A DNA stretch of 64,000 bases from Lautropia sp. (GCA_030527825.1 JAUNAC010000001.1:1447891-1511890), one strand, 5' to 3'; shown: positions 10,386 through 19,429, counted from the first letter of the stretch. Notes: generated from the letters alone by a model not told the origin. A program made the numbers and translations.

Positions 10386-10421
10386 ATATGTGTGTTGTAT
10401 CCAATATGTGTGTTGTATCCA
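10386..10421 (+). repeat. Perfect 18-bp tandem repeat (two copies) after ilvD
   Basis: Two identical adjacent 18-base units (atatgtgtgttgtatcca) lie in the 318-base gap between ilvD and the endopeptidase gene. A third unit begins (tat) but breaks off. The rest of the gap holds a short hairpin near 10450 (cgccc-tgaa-gggcg) and the promoter listed next. I see no convincing gene: an 81-codon frame at 10334 is glycine/arginine-rich and simply reads through the repeat. Confidence 0.9.
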
Positions 10422-10583
10422 TATTGAAGGGAGGGGGTTCGGCTGTCGCCCTGAAGGGCGCGTTTGTCTGGAGAGCACTCTGTATGGGCAGCTGGATCCA
10501 GTACAGACGGCCTTTTCCGGGGGGTGGGTGGTTCCGGAGGAGGGGGAACTTTAGGAGAAGCTTCAGTCTGTTCAGATAAGGCA

Positions 10584-10613
10584 TTGAAAATCAAATAATT
10601 TAATCTGTAGAAT
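10584..10613 (+). promoter_or_regulatory. Predicted sigma-70 promoter of the PBP7-type gene
   Basis: A -35 hexamer TTGAAA (10584-10589) and a -10 hexamer TAGAAT (10608-10613) are separated by 18 bases of AT-rich spacer. Transcription would begin near 10620, giving a leader of under 30 bases before the ATG at 10648. Confidence 0.55.
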
Positions 10614-10647
10614 CGGGGGATTGGTTTTGGTTCTGGCGGATTGAATA

Positions 10648-12030
10648 ATGGCTCGCTTGCGTACTGTGTCGTGGATGACCCGATTATTGATAGGTGGGTT
10701 GCTGATGGCGGGGGCTGTGCAGGGTGCGCAGGCAGGCACGCTGGAGCGCTCTGGCGGGCATAAGGTGAGTGTGCTCGCGCATGCGGGCAAGCGGGGGATG
10801 GTGCGCTCTCATGAGGTGTCTGTTTCCCGTACGCACGCTGCGATGGGGCGGAGTCGGAAAGGACAGGTCGCAGCCGCAGAAGGGCGGCCTGGTCACGTGA
10901 AGGATCGGCAGGGCGCCTCTCATCACAGACCCTCTGCGGTGGGACGGGGCAAAACCGTGTCTGCCGCGCGGTCGGACGCAGCCCGTCGGCATGGCAAGGT
11001 CGCTGGACGGCGTGGAGTGTCTGGTCTGAAAGCGTCGGCAGCGACCGGAGGGCGGGTGCACGCCGTCCCTGCCCGGGCTGTCGGGATGGGCAAAAGTGCC
11101 GTACTAAAAAAGGCCGAAAATCGGCACCATTACCGTGCCCGCCAGCAGCTGTCGCTCTCCAGTCGTGTTTCCGCAGGTGTCCAGCAGGTGACATTCAGGG
11201 CGCAGACGCATTTGACGCAGGCCGCGAGTGTGGATCTTCCCGCTGTGGCACCCAATGGTTCGCTGGGAGAGGCGGCAGGCTTGAATCGCATCCCTGATCC
11301 GCTGGCGTTACGTTCCAGCGTGGCATTGGTGGTGGATCCGGTAACGGGCAGGATTCTGTACGACAAGAATTCGTCGGCGGTTTTGCCCATTGCGTCCCTA
11401 ACCAAGCTTATGACGGCCATGGTGGTGCTGGATGGTGGGCAACCGCTGGATGAAAAGATTCGCATCGAGCGTGAGGATCGGGATACCGAGCGTTACAGCA
11501 CATCGCATCTGCCTGTGGGAACCGAGCTTACGCGTGCGCAGGCCATGCAGCTGGCTCTGATGTCGTCGGAAAATCGGGCCGCTCATGCGTTGGCGCGTAA
11601 TTATCCTGGGGGTGTGGTTGCGTTTGTTGCTGCAGCGAACCGTAAGGCGCGTGACATCGGTATGTGGGACTCGGTTTTTCTGGATCCGACGGGCCTCTCG
11701 GCATCGAATGTGTCAACAGCGCGCGATCTTGCGCTATTAGTGGCGCGCGCGGCGCATTATCCCGAGATCCGTCGCTTTTCGGTGGCAAGTCAGTTGCAGG
11801 TGCGGACTGTCAACGGGACAAGGGTCTTTCATACTACCAATCCTTTGGTCGGCAACGAGCATTGGGGGTTGACGGTGCAGAAGACCGGTTTCATCAATGA
11901 GGCAGGTAATTGCGTTGTGATGCAGGCACGTGTCAATGGCAAGCAAATGATCATTGTGCTGCTTGATTCGCAGGGGCGCTATTCAAGGGTTGCCGACGCC
12001 AACCGTATTCGTCGCTTTCTGGAAGGGTAG
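10648..12030 (+). CDS. pbpG: D-alanyl-D-alanine endopeptidase, PBP7/S11 family
   Basis: A periplasmic penicillin-binding protein of the S11 family that cuts peptide cross-links in murein. After a signal segment ending near GAVQGAQAG (residue about 30), residues 30-175 are a strongly basic, His/Arg/Gly/Ser-rich stretch with no recognisable domain. The catalytic domain (residues about 215-460) has the SxxK motif SLTK, the second motif SEN and the KTG motif. It ends without an obvious amphipathic C-terminal membrane anchor, which fits an endopeptidase better than PBP5. The 460-residue length exceeds the usual ~310 because of the basic linker. Confidence 0.88.
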   Translation: MARLRTVSWMTRLLIGGLLMAGAVQGAQAGTLERSGGHKVSVLAHAGKRGMVRSHEVSVSRTHAAMGRSRKGQVAAAEGRPGHVKDRQGASHHRPSAVGRGKTVSAARSDAARRHGKVAGRRGVSGLKASAATGGRVHAVPARAVGMGKSAVLKKAENRHHYRARQQLSLSSRVSAGVQQVTFRAQTHLTQAASVDLPAVAPNGSLGEAAGLNRIPDPLALRSSVALVVDPVTGRILYDKNSSAVLPIASLTKLMTAMVVLDGGQPLDEKIRIEREDRDTERYSTSHLPVGTELTRAQAMQLALMSSENRAAHALARNYPGGVVAFVAAANRKARDIGMWDSVFLDPTGLSASNVSTARDLALLVARAAHYPEIRRFSVASQLQVRTVNGTRVFHTTNPLVGNEHWGLTVQKTGFINEAGNCVVMQARVNGKQMIIVLLDSQGRYSRVADANRIRRFLEG

Positions 12031-12206
12031 GCACTTTGTCTTTGTCTGCCTGCCGCGTCGACGCACGTTGAGGTCACTGCTCGGCCGCAAATGGTGGTTT
12101 GGGAGTCTTCAGGCAGCCGATGGCCCGGTGAATGTTTTTCCGGACAGGCCGCTTAATTGTCTCGCTGTCGGGGGGCGATGTGCCAGGGGACTGACGTTTC
12201 CGGTCG

Positions 12207-13064
12207 TTACTGGCTAACGCCTGGCTCGTTTGCGTCGTAGCCGAGTGAGGCGGAGATTTGGGCCGCTGTACGGCAAAGCTGGTCAACCCAGCCATTCTGC
12301 AGGAAGTCGGCAGGCGCTGAGATCGACAGACCCGCGATCAGTTCGCCAGAGTCGTCACGGATACCTGCGGCGATGCAGCGTACACCGAGTTCCAGTTCTT
12401 CATTGTCGTGGGCAAAGCCGCGCGCCCGTACCTGGGCAAGCTCATTCTCCAGGCGAAGTGGGTCGGTTAGGCTGTTGCTAGTGTGACCAGCCAGCCCGGT
12501 GCGGCTTATGTAGCCTCGGAGTGCCCGATGGTTTTCGCCAGCCAGGAACAGTTTTCCTACGGAGGTGAGGTGCAGTGGAGCCCGGCCACCTACTGCCCGA
12601 ACCACCTGCATTCCGCTGCGTTCGGAAAGGGCGCGCTCTATGTAGACGATCTCATCTCCCTGGCGGATGGAGAGGTTGATGGGCTGGCCTGTGATTCGAT
12701 GAAGCTCCCGCATCGGGCCCATGGCCGCATCACGGACATTGAGCCTGGCCTTGACCAGGTTCCCGAGTTCCAGAAGTCTGAGGCCGAGTTGGTAGCTGCC
12801 CGTGTCGACCCTGTCGACGATGCGCGCCGTCACGAGATCGTTGAGAATACGGTGGGCAGTGGATGGGTGTAGTGAGGTGCGACTGGAGAGTTCTTTCAGG
12901 CTGACGGCGCGGGGCTGTTGGGCGAGCGCGTCCAGCAGGTAGACCATGCGCTCGAGGACCTGAATGGTGGTCTTGATGCCTGCTGCCCCCTGGCGCGGCG
13001 TGGCGGTGGGCGCCTCGCCGCGGGATGAAGGACGGGGTTCTGGGGAAATCGTGTCTGGCATCAT
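12207..13064 (-). CDS. IclR-family transcriptional regulator
   Basis: A 285-residue regulator with an N-terminal winged helix-turn-helix (residues about 35-95, VSLKELSSRTSLHPSTAHRI) and a C-terminal IclR effector-binding domain (INLSIRQGDEIVYIERA, LHLTSVGKLFLA, GVRCIAAGIRD, LSISAPADF). The first 30 residues are a Pro/Ala-rich tail. Two consecutive ATGs exist; AAGGTC lies just upstream. It is convergent with the PBP7-type gene, and the 176-base gap between them shows no clear terminator. The target genes cannot be deduced from its neighbours. Confidence 0.9.
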   Translation of the reverse strand: MMPDTISPEPRPSSRGEAPTATPRQGAAGIKTTIQVLERMVYLLDALAQQPRAVSLKELSSRTSLHPSTAHRILNDLVTARIVDRVDTGSYQLGLRLLELGNLVKARLNVRDAAMGPMRELHRITGQPINLSIRQGDEIVYIERALSERSGMQVVRAVGGRAPLHLTSVGKLFLAGENHRALRGYISRTGLAGHTSNSLTDPLRLENELAQVRARGFAHDNEELELGVRCIAAGIRDDSGELIAGLSISAPADFLQNGWVDQLCRTAAQISASLGYDANEPGVSQ

Positions 13065-13140
13065 GACCTTGTATGGGCGCTTGGGATGAGGGCCCTGTTT
13101 AGGCCCCTTTCGGTGAGTGCATACCTACGGATTGGTGATT

Positions 13141-14247
13141 CTAGCGTATCGTTCTATTATGCTGATGAATAGCCCGAGCGGCTGCGGGGATCAGAGCCGG
13201 CCCTGCATAGACGAGTCCGCTGTAGATCTGGACGAGATCCGCTCCTGCTTCGATCTTGGCGACTGCGTCCTGGGCCGACATGATGCCGCCCACCCCGATG
13301 ATGGGGTACCCGGCTGGGAGCCCTGCGCGCAGGTTGCGGATGATCCGATTTGATGCCTCGAACACTGGGCGTCCCGACAGTCCGCCTGCCTCCGAGGCAT
13401 GGGGCAGGCCCTGGACGTCGCTGCGTGACAGCGTGGTGTTGGTGGCGATGACCCCGTCGATGTGATGACGCTGCAGAGCGTCGATGATGACAGAAACCTG
13501 GTCGTCATCCAGGTCGGGCGCGATCTTGAGCAGGAGGGGGGGATTGCGATTCAGGGTGGCGGACAGCTGGCGACGTTCGCGGTCCAGGGCGCCAAGGAGG
13601 TCGTCCAGCTCGCTGCCGCCCTGCAGCTTGCGCAGGTTGGCGGTGTTGGGCGAGGAGATGTTGATGGCGACGTAGTCCGCCAGGGGCATGACCCGGGCCA
13701 ATCCGGTCAGGTAGTCACGCGTGGCCGATTCCAGGGGGGTGATGGCATTTTTGCCGATGTTGAGCCCCAGTATGGGCGGGGTATCAGGCCCGCAGGGGGT
13801 GTCTGGTGTCAGTGCCGTGCGTCCTTGCCAGGTGCGTGACTGCTGCACATGGTGCACAAAGGCGTCGAGTCCTTCATTGTTGAAGCCGAAGCGGTTGATG
13901 AGGGCACCGGCTTCGGGCAGGCGAAAGATGCGTGGCTTCGGGTTGCCTGGCTGTGCCAGGGGGGTAACGGTTCCCAGCTCCAGGAAGCCGAAGCCCAGGG
14001 AGGCGAGGGCGTCAATGTGGCTGCCGTTTTTGTCCAGCCCGGCAGCAACGCCGACGCGGTTGGGGAAGGTGAGTCCCAGCAGCTGGACGGGGTCGTGTAC
14101 GCGCGGCGGGCGCAGGCAGGCGGGTACCCGGGCCAGCAGATCCATCACGCGCAGGCCGGTGTGATGGGCGAGCTCGGGATCCTGCAGGAACAGCAGAGGG
14201 CGCAATAGCCGGTAACCCAGTGCGCTCAGTCTTTCAGAAGTGTCCAT
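13141..14247 (-). CDS. pyrD: Dihydroorotate dehydrogenase (quinone), class 2
   Basis: Membrane-associated FMN enzyme that oxidises dihydroorotate to orotate with quinone, in pyrimidine synthesis. The 368-residue protein begins with the short membrane-binding helices of class 2 enzymes ([18 protein letters not shown]). It then has [18 protein letters not shown], the active-site segment [11 protein letters not shown] with the catalytic Ser, and [20 protein letters not shown] at the phosphate-binding end. Its start overlaps the 3' end of the arginyltransferase gene by 22 bases, indicating coupling with bpt/aat. Confidence 0.96.
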   Translation of the reverse strand: MDTSERLSALGYRLLRPLLFLQDPELAHHTGLRVMDLLARVPACLRPPRVHDPVQLLGLTFPNRVGVAAGLDKNGSHIDALASLGFGFLELGTVTPLAQPGNPKPRIFRLPEAGALINRFGFNNEGLDAFVHHVQQSRTWQGRTALTPDTPCGPDTPPILGLNIGKNAITPLESATRDYLTGLARVMPLADYVAINISSPNTANLRKLQGGSELDDLLGALDRERRQLSATLNRNPPLLLKIAPDLDDDQVSVIIDALQRHHIDGVIATNTTLSRSDVQGLPHASEAGGLSGRPVFEASNRIIRNLRAGLPAGYPIIGVGGIMSAQDAVAKIEAGADLVQIYSGLVYAGPALIPAAARAIHQHNRTIR

Positions 14248-14954
14248 GTTCCGTCTATCTGTTGTTCAAGCGGGCGGAAGTTGCTCTTGTAGCGCATCGA
14301 AGGCGCTTCGTTGATCCAGTAGCCCAGGTACAGGTAGCTGAGTCCCAGGATCTGGCACATTCGAACCTGCCAGAGGATGCCATAGGTGCCGAGGCTGCTT
14401 CCTGTCATATTAGGTTCGAAGAATGTATACACTGCCGATAGGCCGTCGTCGAGTACATCGATGATGGAGACCATCAGCAGGGTTGAGTCGGCTGCGCGGA
14501 ACTCGACCAGCCGGGTATCGACGCGGGATTGGAGTAGGTATTCGCGATACTGTTCCTCGTCATCCTGATGCATATCGCTGCCATTGTGTCGAGCCTGCTG
14601 ATAGCGGATGTACAGGGCATAGTGTTCATCGCGGAAGGCCAGCGGCAGGTTGCGGCTGATCAGATCACTATGGCGCCGTGCTGCACGACGCTGGCTGCGG
14701 TTAGGACGAAACTGGTTCACCGGAATGCGTACCGGGATGCAGGCCCGGCAGTTGTCACAGCGTGGCCGATAGGTGAATCTGCCGCTGCGCCTGAATCCGG
14801 CGCGCACGAGTTCGCCATAGTTGTCTGCATTGATGGCCACGGCGGGTTCGGCTACCTGGGAACGGGCAAAGCGCTCAGGCAGGTAGCTGCAGGTGAAGGC
14901 TGCCGTTACATACAGCCGGATGAAGCGCTGGGTGGGAGGATGGGTGTCACTCAT
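14226..14954 (-). CDS. bpt: Aspartate/glutamate leucyltransferase (Bpt/Ate family)
   Basis: Transfers an amino acid (Leu in the bacterial Bpt type) from tRNA to N-terminal Asp/Glu, creating an N-degron. The N-terminal ATE domain contains the Cys cluster [14 protein letters not shown]. The C-terminal half has [19 protein letters not shown] and [20 protein letters not shown], typical of the family. About 242 residues from the ATG at 14954, which overlaps the aat stop in an ATGA. Operon order aat-bpt-pyrD. It would act upstream of ClpS/ClpA, encoded near 61 kb. Confidence 0.93.
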   Translation of the reverse strand: MSDTHPPTQRFIRLYVTAAFTCSYLPERFARSQVAEPAVAINADNYGELVRAGFRRSGRFTYRPRCDNCRACIPVRIPVNQFRPNRSQRRAARRHSDLISRNLPLAFRDEHYALYIRYQQARHNGSDMHQDDEEQYREYLLQSRVDTRLVEFRAADSTLLMVSIIDVLDDGLSAVYTFFEPNMTGSSLGTYGILWQVRMCQILGLSYLYLGYWINEAPSMRYKSNFRPLEQQIDGTWTLLKD

Positions 14955-15694
14955 GCGCTGAAATCCGGCCAGGCAATGCCGCGGGCCAGTGCATGCCAAT
15001 CGGCAGGAGGCATTGCCAGCAGGGGGCGGATACGGCCCAGAAACTCGGCGCGGGTGATGTCGCGACCACCAAGGCTACCAAGGTGATCCGTGGACTGCTG
15101 GCAGTCCACCATGGGGAAGCCTTGGCTGGCGAGCAGCTGGACCAGGGCGGCAAAGGCGCATTTGGATGCATTGGCGCGACGGGTGAACATTGATTCACCG
15201 AAGAACATGCGGCCGATGGCGACGCCGTAAAGGCCGGCGATGAGTTCGCCGTTTTCCCGGACTTCAAGTGAATGGGCCAGGCCCCGATGATGGAGCTCTG
15301 TGTAAGCAGTCAGGATGGCGGGGGTGATCCAGGTGCCTACCTGCCCGCGGCGCGGCGCGGCACAGGCATGCATTACATCGGTAAAGGCCGTATTCAGGGT
15401 GATTTGCCATGGGCAGCCCGCCGAGGGGTGTTCAGTGGATGATAGTCGCCTTAGCAGGCGTCGCAGTGACCGCGATGGACTGAATTCGTCAACGAAGACC
15501 ACCATACGCGGGTCCGGAGACCACCATAGGACGGGTTGGCCATCGCTGTACCAAGGGAACATGCCGTGGGTATAGGCTTCCACCAGACGGTCTGCGCCCA
15601 GGTCAGCGCCCAGCGCGATCAATCCGGGATGGCCGGGTATATCCCGGTCGGCGGCGGGCAGGGGCATGTGGGCTTCGACCCAGTGGCGAATCAT
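14951..15694 (-). CDS. aat: Leucyl/phenylalanyl-tRNA-protein transferase
   Basis: Adds Leu or Phe from charged tRNA to N-terminal Lys/Arg, producing ClpS-recognised N-degrons. The 247-residue protein has the hallmark stretch GLIALGADL, then AYTHGMFPWYSDGQPVLWWS and PDPRMVV, and in the catalytic part GLYGVAIGRMFFGESMF. It ends close to bpt with a four-base overlap. The Nudix gene lies 23 bases upstream on the same strand. Confidence 0.96.
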   Translation of the reverse strand: MIRHWVEAHMPLPAADRDIPGHPGLIALGADLGADRLVEAYTHGMFPWYSDGQPVLWWSPDPRMVVFVDEFSPSRSLRRLLRRLSSTEHPSAGCPWQITLNTAFTDVMHACAAPRRGQVGTWITPAILTAYTELHHRGLAHSLEVRENGELIAGLYGVAIGRMFFGESMFTRRANASKCAFAALVQLLASQGFPMVDCQQSTDHLGSLGGRDITRAEFLGRIRPLLAMPPADWHALARGIAWPDFSA

Positions 15695-15717
15695 GGCGTC
15701 GGTTTTTCAGGGGGGCG

Positions 15718-16341
15718 TCAGGAAGCGTGGGTGTGGCTTGTGCCGGGGAGAGGGTCAGTGGGCGTGCCGGCGCTCTCCAGGCGGGGGTTCGAGGGCTGCT
15801 GTCCTGTCGGTTTGGGAATAGTGCTCTCGTGCAGATAAAAGCGCCCCTGTTCGCGATCCGCGAGGAACCAGCGCAGGGATGTCTCTACCGTACTGAAGGC
15901 GATTTCATCCCATGGAATATCCTGCGCTTCGAACAGGCGGGCCTCAAGGCTTTCTTCACCGGGTGCCAGTGCTGGTGAGACGAGGCGGGCACGGTAGAAG
16001 ACATGCACCTGTTCTGCGTGTGGAACGTCCAGCACGGCAAACAGGGATCCATCGATTTCTGCCTGGGCACCGGATTCCTCACGTGTTTCGCGCAGGGCGC
16101 CGGCGGCCATGGTTTCGCCGATCTCCATGAAGCCGGCAGGCAGTGTCCACTTGCCACGGCGGGGTTCGATGGCCCTACGGCATAGCAGGACTCGGCCCTC
16201 CCAGGTGCAGATCGCCCCGGTAACGATGCGGGGGTTCACGTAGTGAACGGTATGGCAGCTGGTGCAGACATTTCGTGGACGGTTGTCACCATCGGGAACG
16301 ATGTGCCGGGTGGGACTACCGCAATGGGAACAATATTTCAT
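15718..16341 (-). CDS. Zinc-ribbon Nudix hydrolase
   Basis: Nucleoside-diphosphate-X hydrolase, substrate unknown. Residues 1-30 form a zinc ribbon (Cys4, Cys7, Cys26, Cys29). A complete Nudix box spans residues 70-92, with all signature positions present (G70, E76, R84-E85, E88-E89, G91). The last 35 residues are a low-complexity Pro/Ser/Thr tail. At 207 residues it is slightly longer than related YfcD/ADP-ribose-type proteins. It shares the tRNA-fMet side as a divergent promoter region and is probably first in the nudix-aat-bpt-pyrD unit. Confidence 0.88.
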   Translation of the reverse strand: MKYCSHCGSPTRHIVPDGDNRPRNVCTSCHTVHYVNPRIVTGAICTWEGRVLLCRRAIEPRRGKWTLPAGFMEIGETMAAGALRETREESGAQAEIDGSLFAVLDVPHAEQVHVFYRARLVSPALAPGEESLEARLFEAQDIPWDEIAFSTVETSLRWFLADREQGRFYLHESTIPKPTGQQPSNPRLESAGTPTDPLPGTSHTHAS

Positions 16342-16370
16342 GGGAGGAATTTACGGCCAAGTGGGGGGAC

Positions 16371-16399
16371 TTGCAAACAGAATCCAGTATGGCTATACT
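16371..16399 (+). promoter_or_regulatory. Promoter of the initiator tRNA gene
   Basis: TTGCAA (16371-16376) and TATACT (16394-16399) are spaced by 17 bases. The expected start point coincides with the first base of the mature tRNA at about 16406, so little or no 5' leader would be made. Confidence 0.8.
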
Positions 16400-16405
16400 T
16401 CTTTT

Positions 16406-16482
16406 CGCGGGGTGGAGCAGTCTGGCAGCTCGTCGGGCTCATAACCCGAAGGTCGGAGGTTCAAATCCTTCCCCCGCAACCA
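16406..16482 (+). tRNA. metY: Initiator tRNA-fMet (anticodon CAU)
   Basis: A 77-base cloverleaf with encoded CCA. It has the initiator hallmarks: an unpaired C1-A72 at the acceptor end and three consecutive G-C pairs at the base of the anticodon stem (GGG-ctcataa-CCC). The T-arm reads GGAGG-TTCAAAT-CCTTC with one G-T pair. The sequence is very close to Escherichia coli tRNA-fMet. It stands alone with its own promoter and terminator. Confidence 0.97.
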
Positions 16483-16495
16483 ACGCATTCGACAG

Positions 16496-16533
16496 CCCCT
16501 GAGATCTTATTGATTTGCTCAGGGGTTTTTTTT
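16496..16533 (+). terminator. Rho-independent terminator after tRNA-fMet
   Basis: An 8-bp perfect stem (CCCCTGAG at 16496 and CTCAGGGG at 16518) with a 14-base loop is followed by eight T residues. Confidence 0.92.
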
Positions 16534-16941
16534 GCCTGTCGGTTCCGGGTGAGAATAACGGCATGCGCTCCGGTATAGGACTTTTTTTATCTGGTCTTGA
16601 GCCTGGAGATGATAGGGCCGACCCAGGCGGATCAGTTTGGCGCTGTACTGTCGAATTGAGGATCAGGTGAGAATCCGGTCTGCATTGCCGGGAGCCTGGC
16701 GCCAAGGCCGGGCGTTTGGGACGGATTGGTCGATCGTACTCTGTTGTCGCCCAGTCTGTGGGAGCAGGCCAGTGTGTCCACGGGAGGCAGACGTTGTTGT
16801 CTGCTTGCTGACTGTTGTGGTGTCGCTACGGCCATTTTCCTTTGATCAGGCCGGGCGCGTATGTGGTGCTGATGTCATTGAAGCGATCCGTGCAGAAATG
16901 GCACCATCGCCATTTTCCGGAGCCGGGGGAGGGCACGGGAG
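16534..16941. other. Intergenic region before the mechanosensitive channel gene
   Basis: About 400 bases between the tRNA terminator and the channel gene. A 123-codon frame (from 16637) runs into the channel gene in another frame, but it has no recognisable domain, so I treat it as chance. I see no strong promoter or hairpin. The promoter of the channel gene must lie here or be weak. Confidence 0.5.
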
Positions 16942-18267
16942 ATGGACGAGATCTTGCTTGGGGAAATCCGGCATCTGTTTGAAAAGTACATCTGGCTGGA
17001 AGGGTTGATTGGCTCGGTTGTACTGTTGCTGGTGATGCTCCTGGTGAAAGTGGTGTCAGGTTATGTCACACGCAAGGTCATTGCCTGGGTTCACAAGCAT
17101 TTTGCCGAAGGTCCGCGCCATAGCCTGTTTATGGATGCCGAGTTGCTGGCACGGACGGCTCAGATGTTGCCGGCTCTGGTGGCCCAGGCGGGGATACGCT
17201 GGATACCGGGCCTGAACAGTACACTGGCGACGATTGCGTACAACGTGGCTGTGGCCATGACGGTATTTCGGGCTGTTCGGGTACTCGATGCGATGCTGTC
17301 TGCTTATCTGACGGCGCGCCAGCGTCGCGGCAAACCCGGCCGTTCACTGAAAAGCTCCGTACAGCTGGCCAAGCTGCTAATTTATTGCCTGGGCACCGTA
17401 TTGATCATTGCCGTACTGACAGATCAGTCGCCGCTGATCCTGCTGTCCGGTCTGGGTGCGATGTCGGCGGTATTGCTGTTGGTGTTCAAGGATACGTTGC
17501 TGAGCTTTACCGCGGGATTGCAGCTGACTTCATCCGATACATTACGCGTCGGGGACTGGATTGAGATGCCCCAGGTCGGGGCGGATGGAGATGTCATCGA
17601 CATCGCCCTGCATACCGTGAAGGTGCAGAACTGGGACAAGACGATCACGATGATCCCGACGTGGCGGTTGATGGCTGAGAGTTTTCGCAACTGGCGGGGG
17701 ATGCAGGAATCGGGCGGTCGGCGTATCAAGCGTACATTGCGTCTTGACATGAATTCGGTGCGTTTCCTGGATACTGGCGATATTGGACGTCTGGCCGAGA
17801 TCGAATTGCTGGCAGATTATATGACCCGCAAGACCCAGGAGCTGGATGTCAGCAATCAGGAACGACGTTCCCGCTTGGGGGTTCGGGCAGAACAGTTGGC
17901 AAATCAGCGACGATTGACCAATATCGGTACCTTTCGCGCCTATGTGCTTGCATACTTGCGGTCTCATCCTGGCATTCATCAGAACATGTCACTGATGGTG
18001 CGCCTGATGGAGCCCACGCCGGAGGGTGTGCCGCTTGAGTTGTACTGTTTTACGAATACTACGGCCTGGGCGGTCTATGAAGGAATCCAGTCCGACATTT
18101 TTGATCATTTGTTGGCTATTTTGCCCGTTTTTGGCTTGAGTCTCTATCAGCAGCCTGCGGGTGGGGACATGCGTGCGGCATTCCGTATGATGGGGCGTAC
18201 TGTGCGGGATGAGCAGGCAGATGGGGAGGATGGTGGGAGCAACGCACAGAGGAAAGTCGCCGGGTAA
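16942..18267 (+). CDS. YbdG-like small-conductance mechanosensitive channel (MscS superfamily)
   Basis: A 441-residue inner-membrane protein with several N-terminal membrane helices (first near residues 22-42). The conserved pore-lining/beta-domain junction is at LLSGLGAMSAVLLLVFKDTL and the MscS beta domain at DTLRVGDWIEMPQVGADGDV. The long cytoplasmic part (RTLRLDMNSVRFLD, IHQNMSLMVRLMEP) resembles E. coli YbdG/MscM rather than MscS itself. It would release solutes upon hypo-osmotic shock. Its 3' end overlaps the start region of the lipid A deacylase-like gene. Confidence 0.9.
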   Translation: MDEILLGEIRHLFEKYIWLEGLIGSVVLLLVMLLVKVVSGYVTRKVIAWVHKHFAEGPRHSLFMDAELLARTAQMLPALVAQAGIRWIPGLNSTLATIAYNVAVAMTVFRAVRVLDAMLSAYLTARQRRGKPGRSLKSSVQLAKLLIYCLGTVLIIAVLTDQSPLILLSGLGAMSAVLLLVFKDTLLSFTAGLQLTSSDTLRVGDWIEMPQVGADGDVIDIALHTVKVQNWDKTITMIPTWRLMAESFRNWRGMQESGGRRIKRTLRLDMNSVRFLDTGDIGRLAEIELLADYMTRKTQELDVSNQERRSRLGVRAEQLANQRRLTNIGTFRAYVLAYLRSHPGIHQNMSLMVRLMEPTPEGVPLELYCFTNTTAWAVYEGIQSDIFDHLLAILPVFGLSLYQQPAGGDMRAAFRMMGRTVRDEQADGEDGGSNAQRKVAG

Positions 18268-19429
18268 GTCTAGAAGATGGCATCCGGGCCTGCTTGGGCT
18301 GATGGTGCTAGGGCTTGCTACGACAGTGCAGGCTCAGGATTCTGCCGGATTCTGGCATGATCCGGACAAGGCCATGCCGGGAGAGGCGCTCTTTGGCCGG
18401 ACCGACGTCGTATCTCCCGCCGCGTGGACGGGGCCATCAGCACAGCCTGAGCTGATGGCTGGCCGTTCGTTCACCACTCCGTCCTGGGGTTGTCAGGCAG
18501 CGGCCGCCATGCGGACCCGGCTTAAAGTAGATAATGACCTTGCTTCGGGGGTGGATTATGGCTACAGCAGCGGCGTGATGCTGGAGGTGTCTGCCCGGAC
18601 TGCCGCCCATGATGGCTGGGAGGCGTTCGGGGGTGAAGGATGGCTCTGCCCGCTCTGGCGTATCCTGGGGGCAGGTGCTGTTCCCTCCGAGTATCTCAGT
18701 GTTCGTCTGGATCAGGCCATTTATACGCCGGAAAACAGTCGGGCTATTGGGCTATTGCCGCGTGACCGGCCCTATGCGGCAACGTTGATGATCAGTTTTG
18801 CAGCAGGCTTGTGGGTTGATGGTCAGCATGTACGCCAGGAGCTGCGCCTGGGGTGGGTTGGACCTTCTGTTAGAGGGGAGTCGTTGCAGAATTCGGTACA
18901 TCGGGTAATCAATGCGCCCCGGTTCAGAGGTTGGGCGAACCAGTTGCACGATGAACCCTTGCTGGAGGTGGCGCAGTATCGCGTACGTCGCTGGCAGCCC
19001 GGTGGAAGGGGTATGGATGTGTTGGGACATTGGGGAGGGCGCCTCGGAAACTTGCAGACCAGCGTTTTTGCGGGTCTGGAATGGCGGTTCGGGCATGATT
19101 TGCAGGATGACGGTGGCTCGGCCCCGCTGCGCCCGGGATCAAATGAGCCTGGCGAGTCGGGGTGGGGAGCCGGGCGTGAGGTTCGCCTGACCGGGTTCCT
19201 GACGGCGGGTGCCAGGGTCGCAGCACATGATCTGACCCTGGATGGCAATACCCGGCACGATAGCCATCGTGTCAAGCGCCGTCCGGTGGTGCTGGATGTG
19301 GGTATTGGTTTGAGTGGACAGGTTGGAGCGTGGAGGCTGCAACTGATGTGGGTGGCGCGCACGCGTGAGTTTCGTGGCCAGCGTCAGGCGCCTTCCTTTG
19401 GTTCTATGCAGCTGACCTACGCATTTTGA
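18209..19429 (+). CDS. lpxR: LpxR-type lipid A 3'-O-deacylase (DUF2219 family)
   Basis: An outer-membrane beta-barrel lipase family that removes the 3'-acyloxyacyl chain of lipid A. A long basic n-region leads into a signal peptide ending TVQAQ. The mature part has the family landmarks: VDNDL, matching the Asn-Asp pair of the active site; DRPYAA; NSVHRVI with the expected catalytic His; and WANQLHDEPLLE. The ending DGNTRHDSHRVKRRP and a final aromatic residue are also family-like. Length is normal for the mature domain. The start is uncertain: candidates at 18209, 18221 and 18230 all overlap the channel gene, and none has a good ribosome site. The activity is inferred from family resemblance. 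Confidence 0.8.
   Translation: MSRQMGRMVGATHRGKSPGKSRRWHPGLLGLMVLGLATTVQAQDSAGFWHDPDKAMPGEALFGRTDVVSPAAWTGPSAQPELMAGRSFTTPSWGCQAAAAMRTRLKVDNDLASGVDYGYSSGVMLEVSARTAAHDGWEAFGGEGWLCPLWRILGAGAVPSEYLSVRLDQAIYTPENSRAIGLLPRDRPYAATLMISFAAGLWVDGQHVRQELRLGWVGPSVRGESLQNSVHRVINAPRFRGWANQLHDEPLLEVAQYRVRRWQPGGRGMDVLGHWGGRLGNLQTSVFAGLEWRFGHDLQDDGGSAPLRPGSNEPGESGWGAGREVRLTGFLTAGARVAAHDLTLDGNTRHDSHRVKRRPVVLDVGIGLSGQVGAWRLQLMWVARTREFRGQRQAPSFGSMQLTYAF

Noticed and set aside
10334-10579. An 81-codon frame in the ilvD-pbpG gap
   Set aside because: Reads through the tandem repeat, has no ribosome site, and looks like noncoding composition.
9526-10584. A 352-codon minus-strand open frame across the ilvD 3' end
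   Set aside because: Antisense to ilvD with Arg/His/Pro-rich composition and no family resemblance.
16637-17008. A 123-codon frame overlapping the start of the mechanosensitive channel gene
   Set aside because: No recognisable domain, low plausibility of the start, and an out-of-frame overlap with a well-supported gene.
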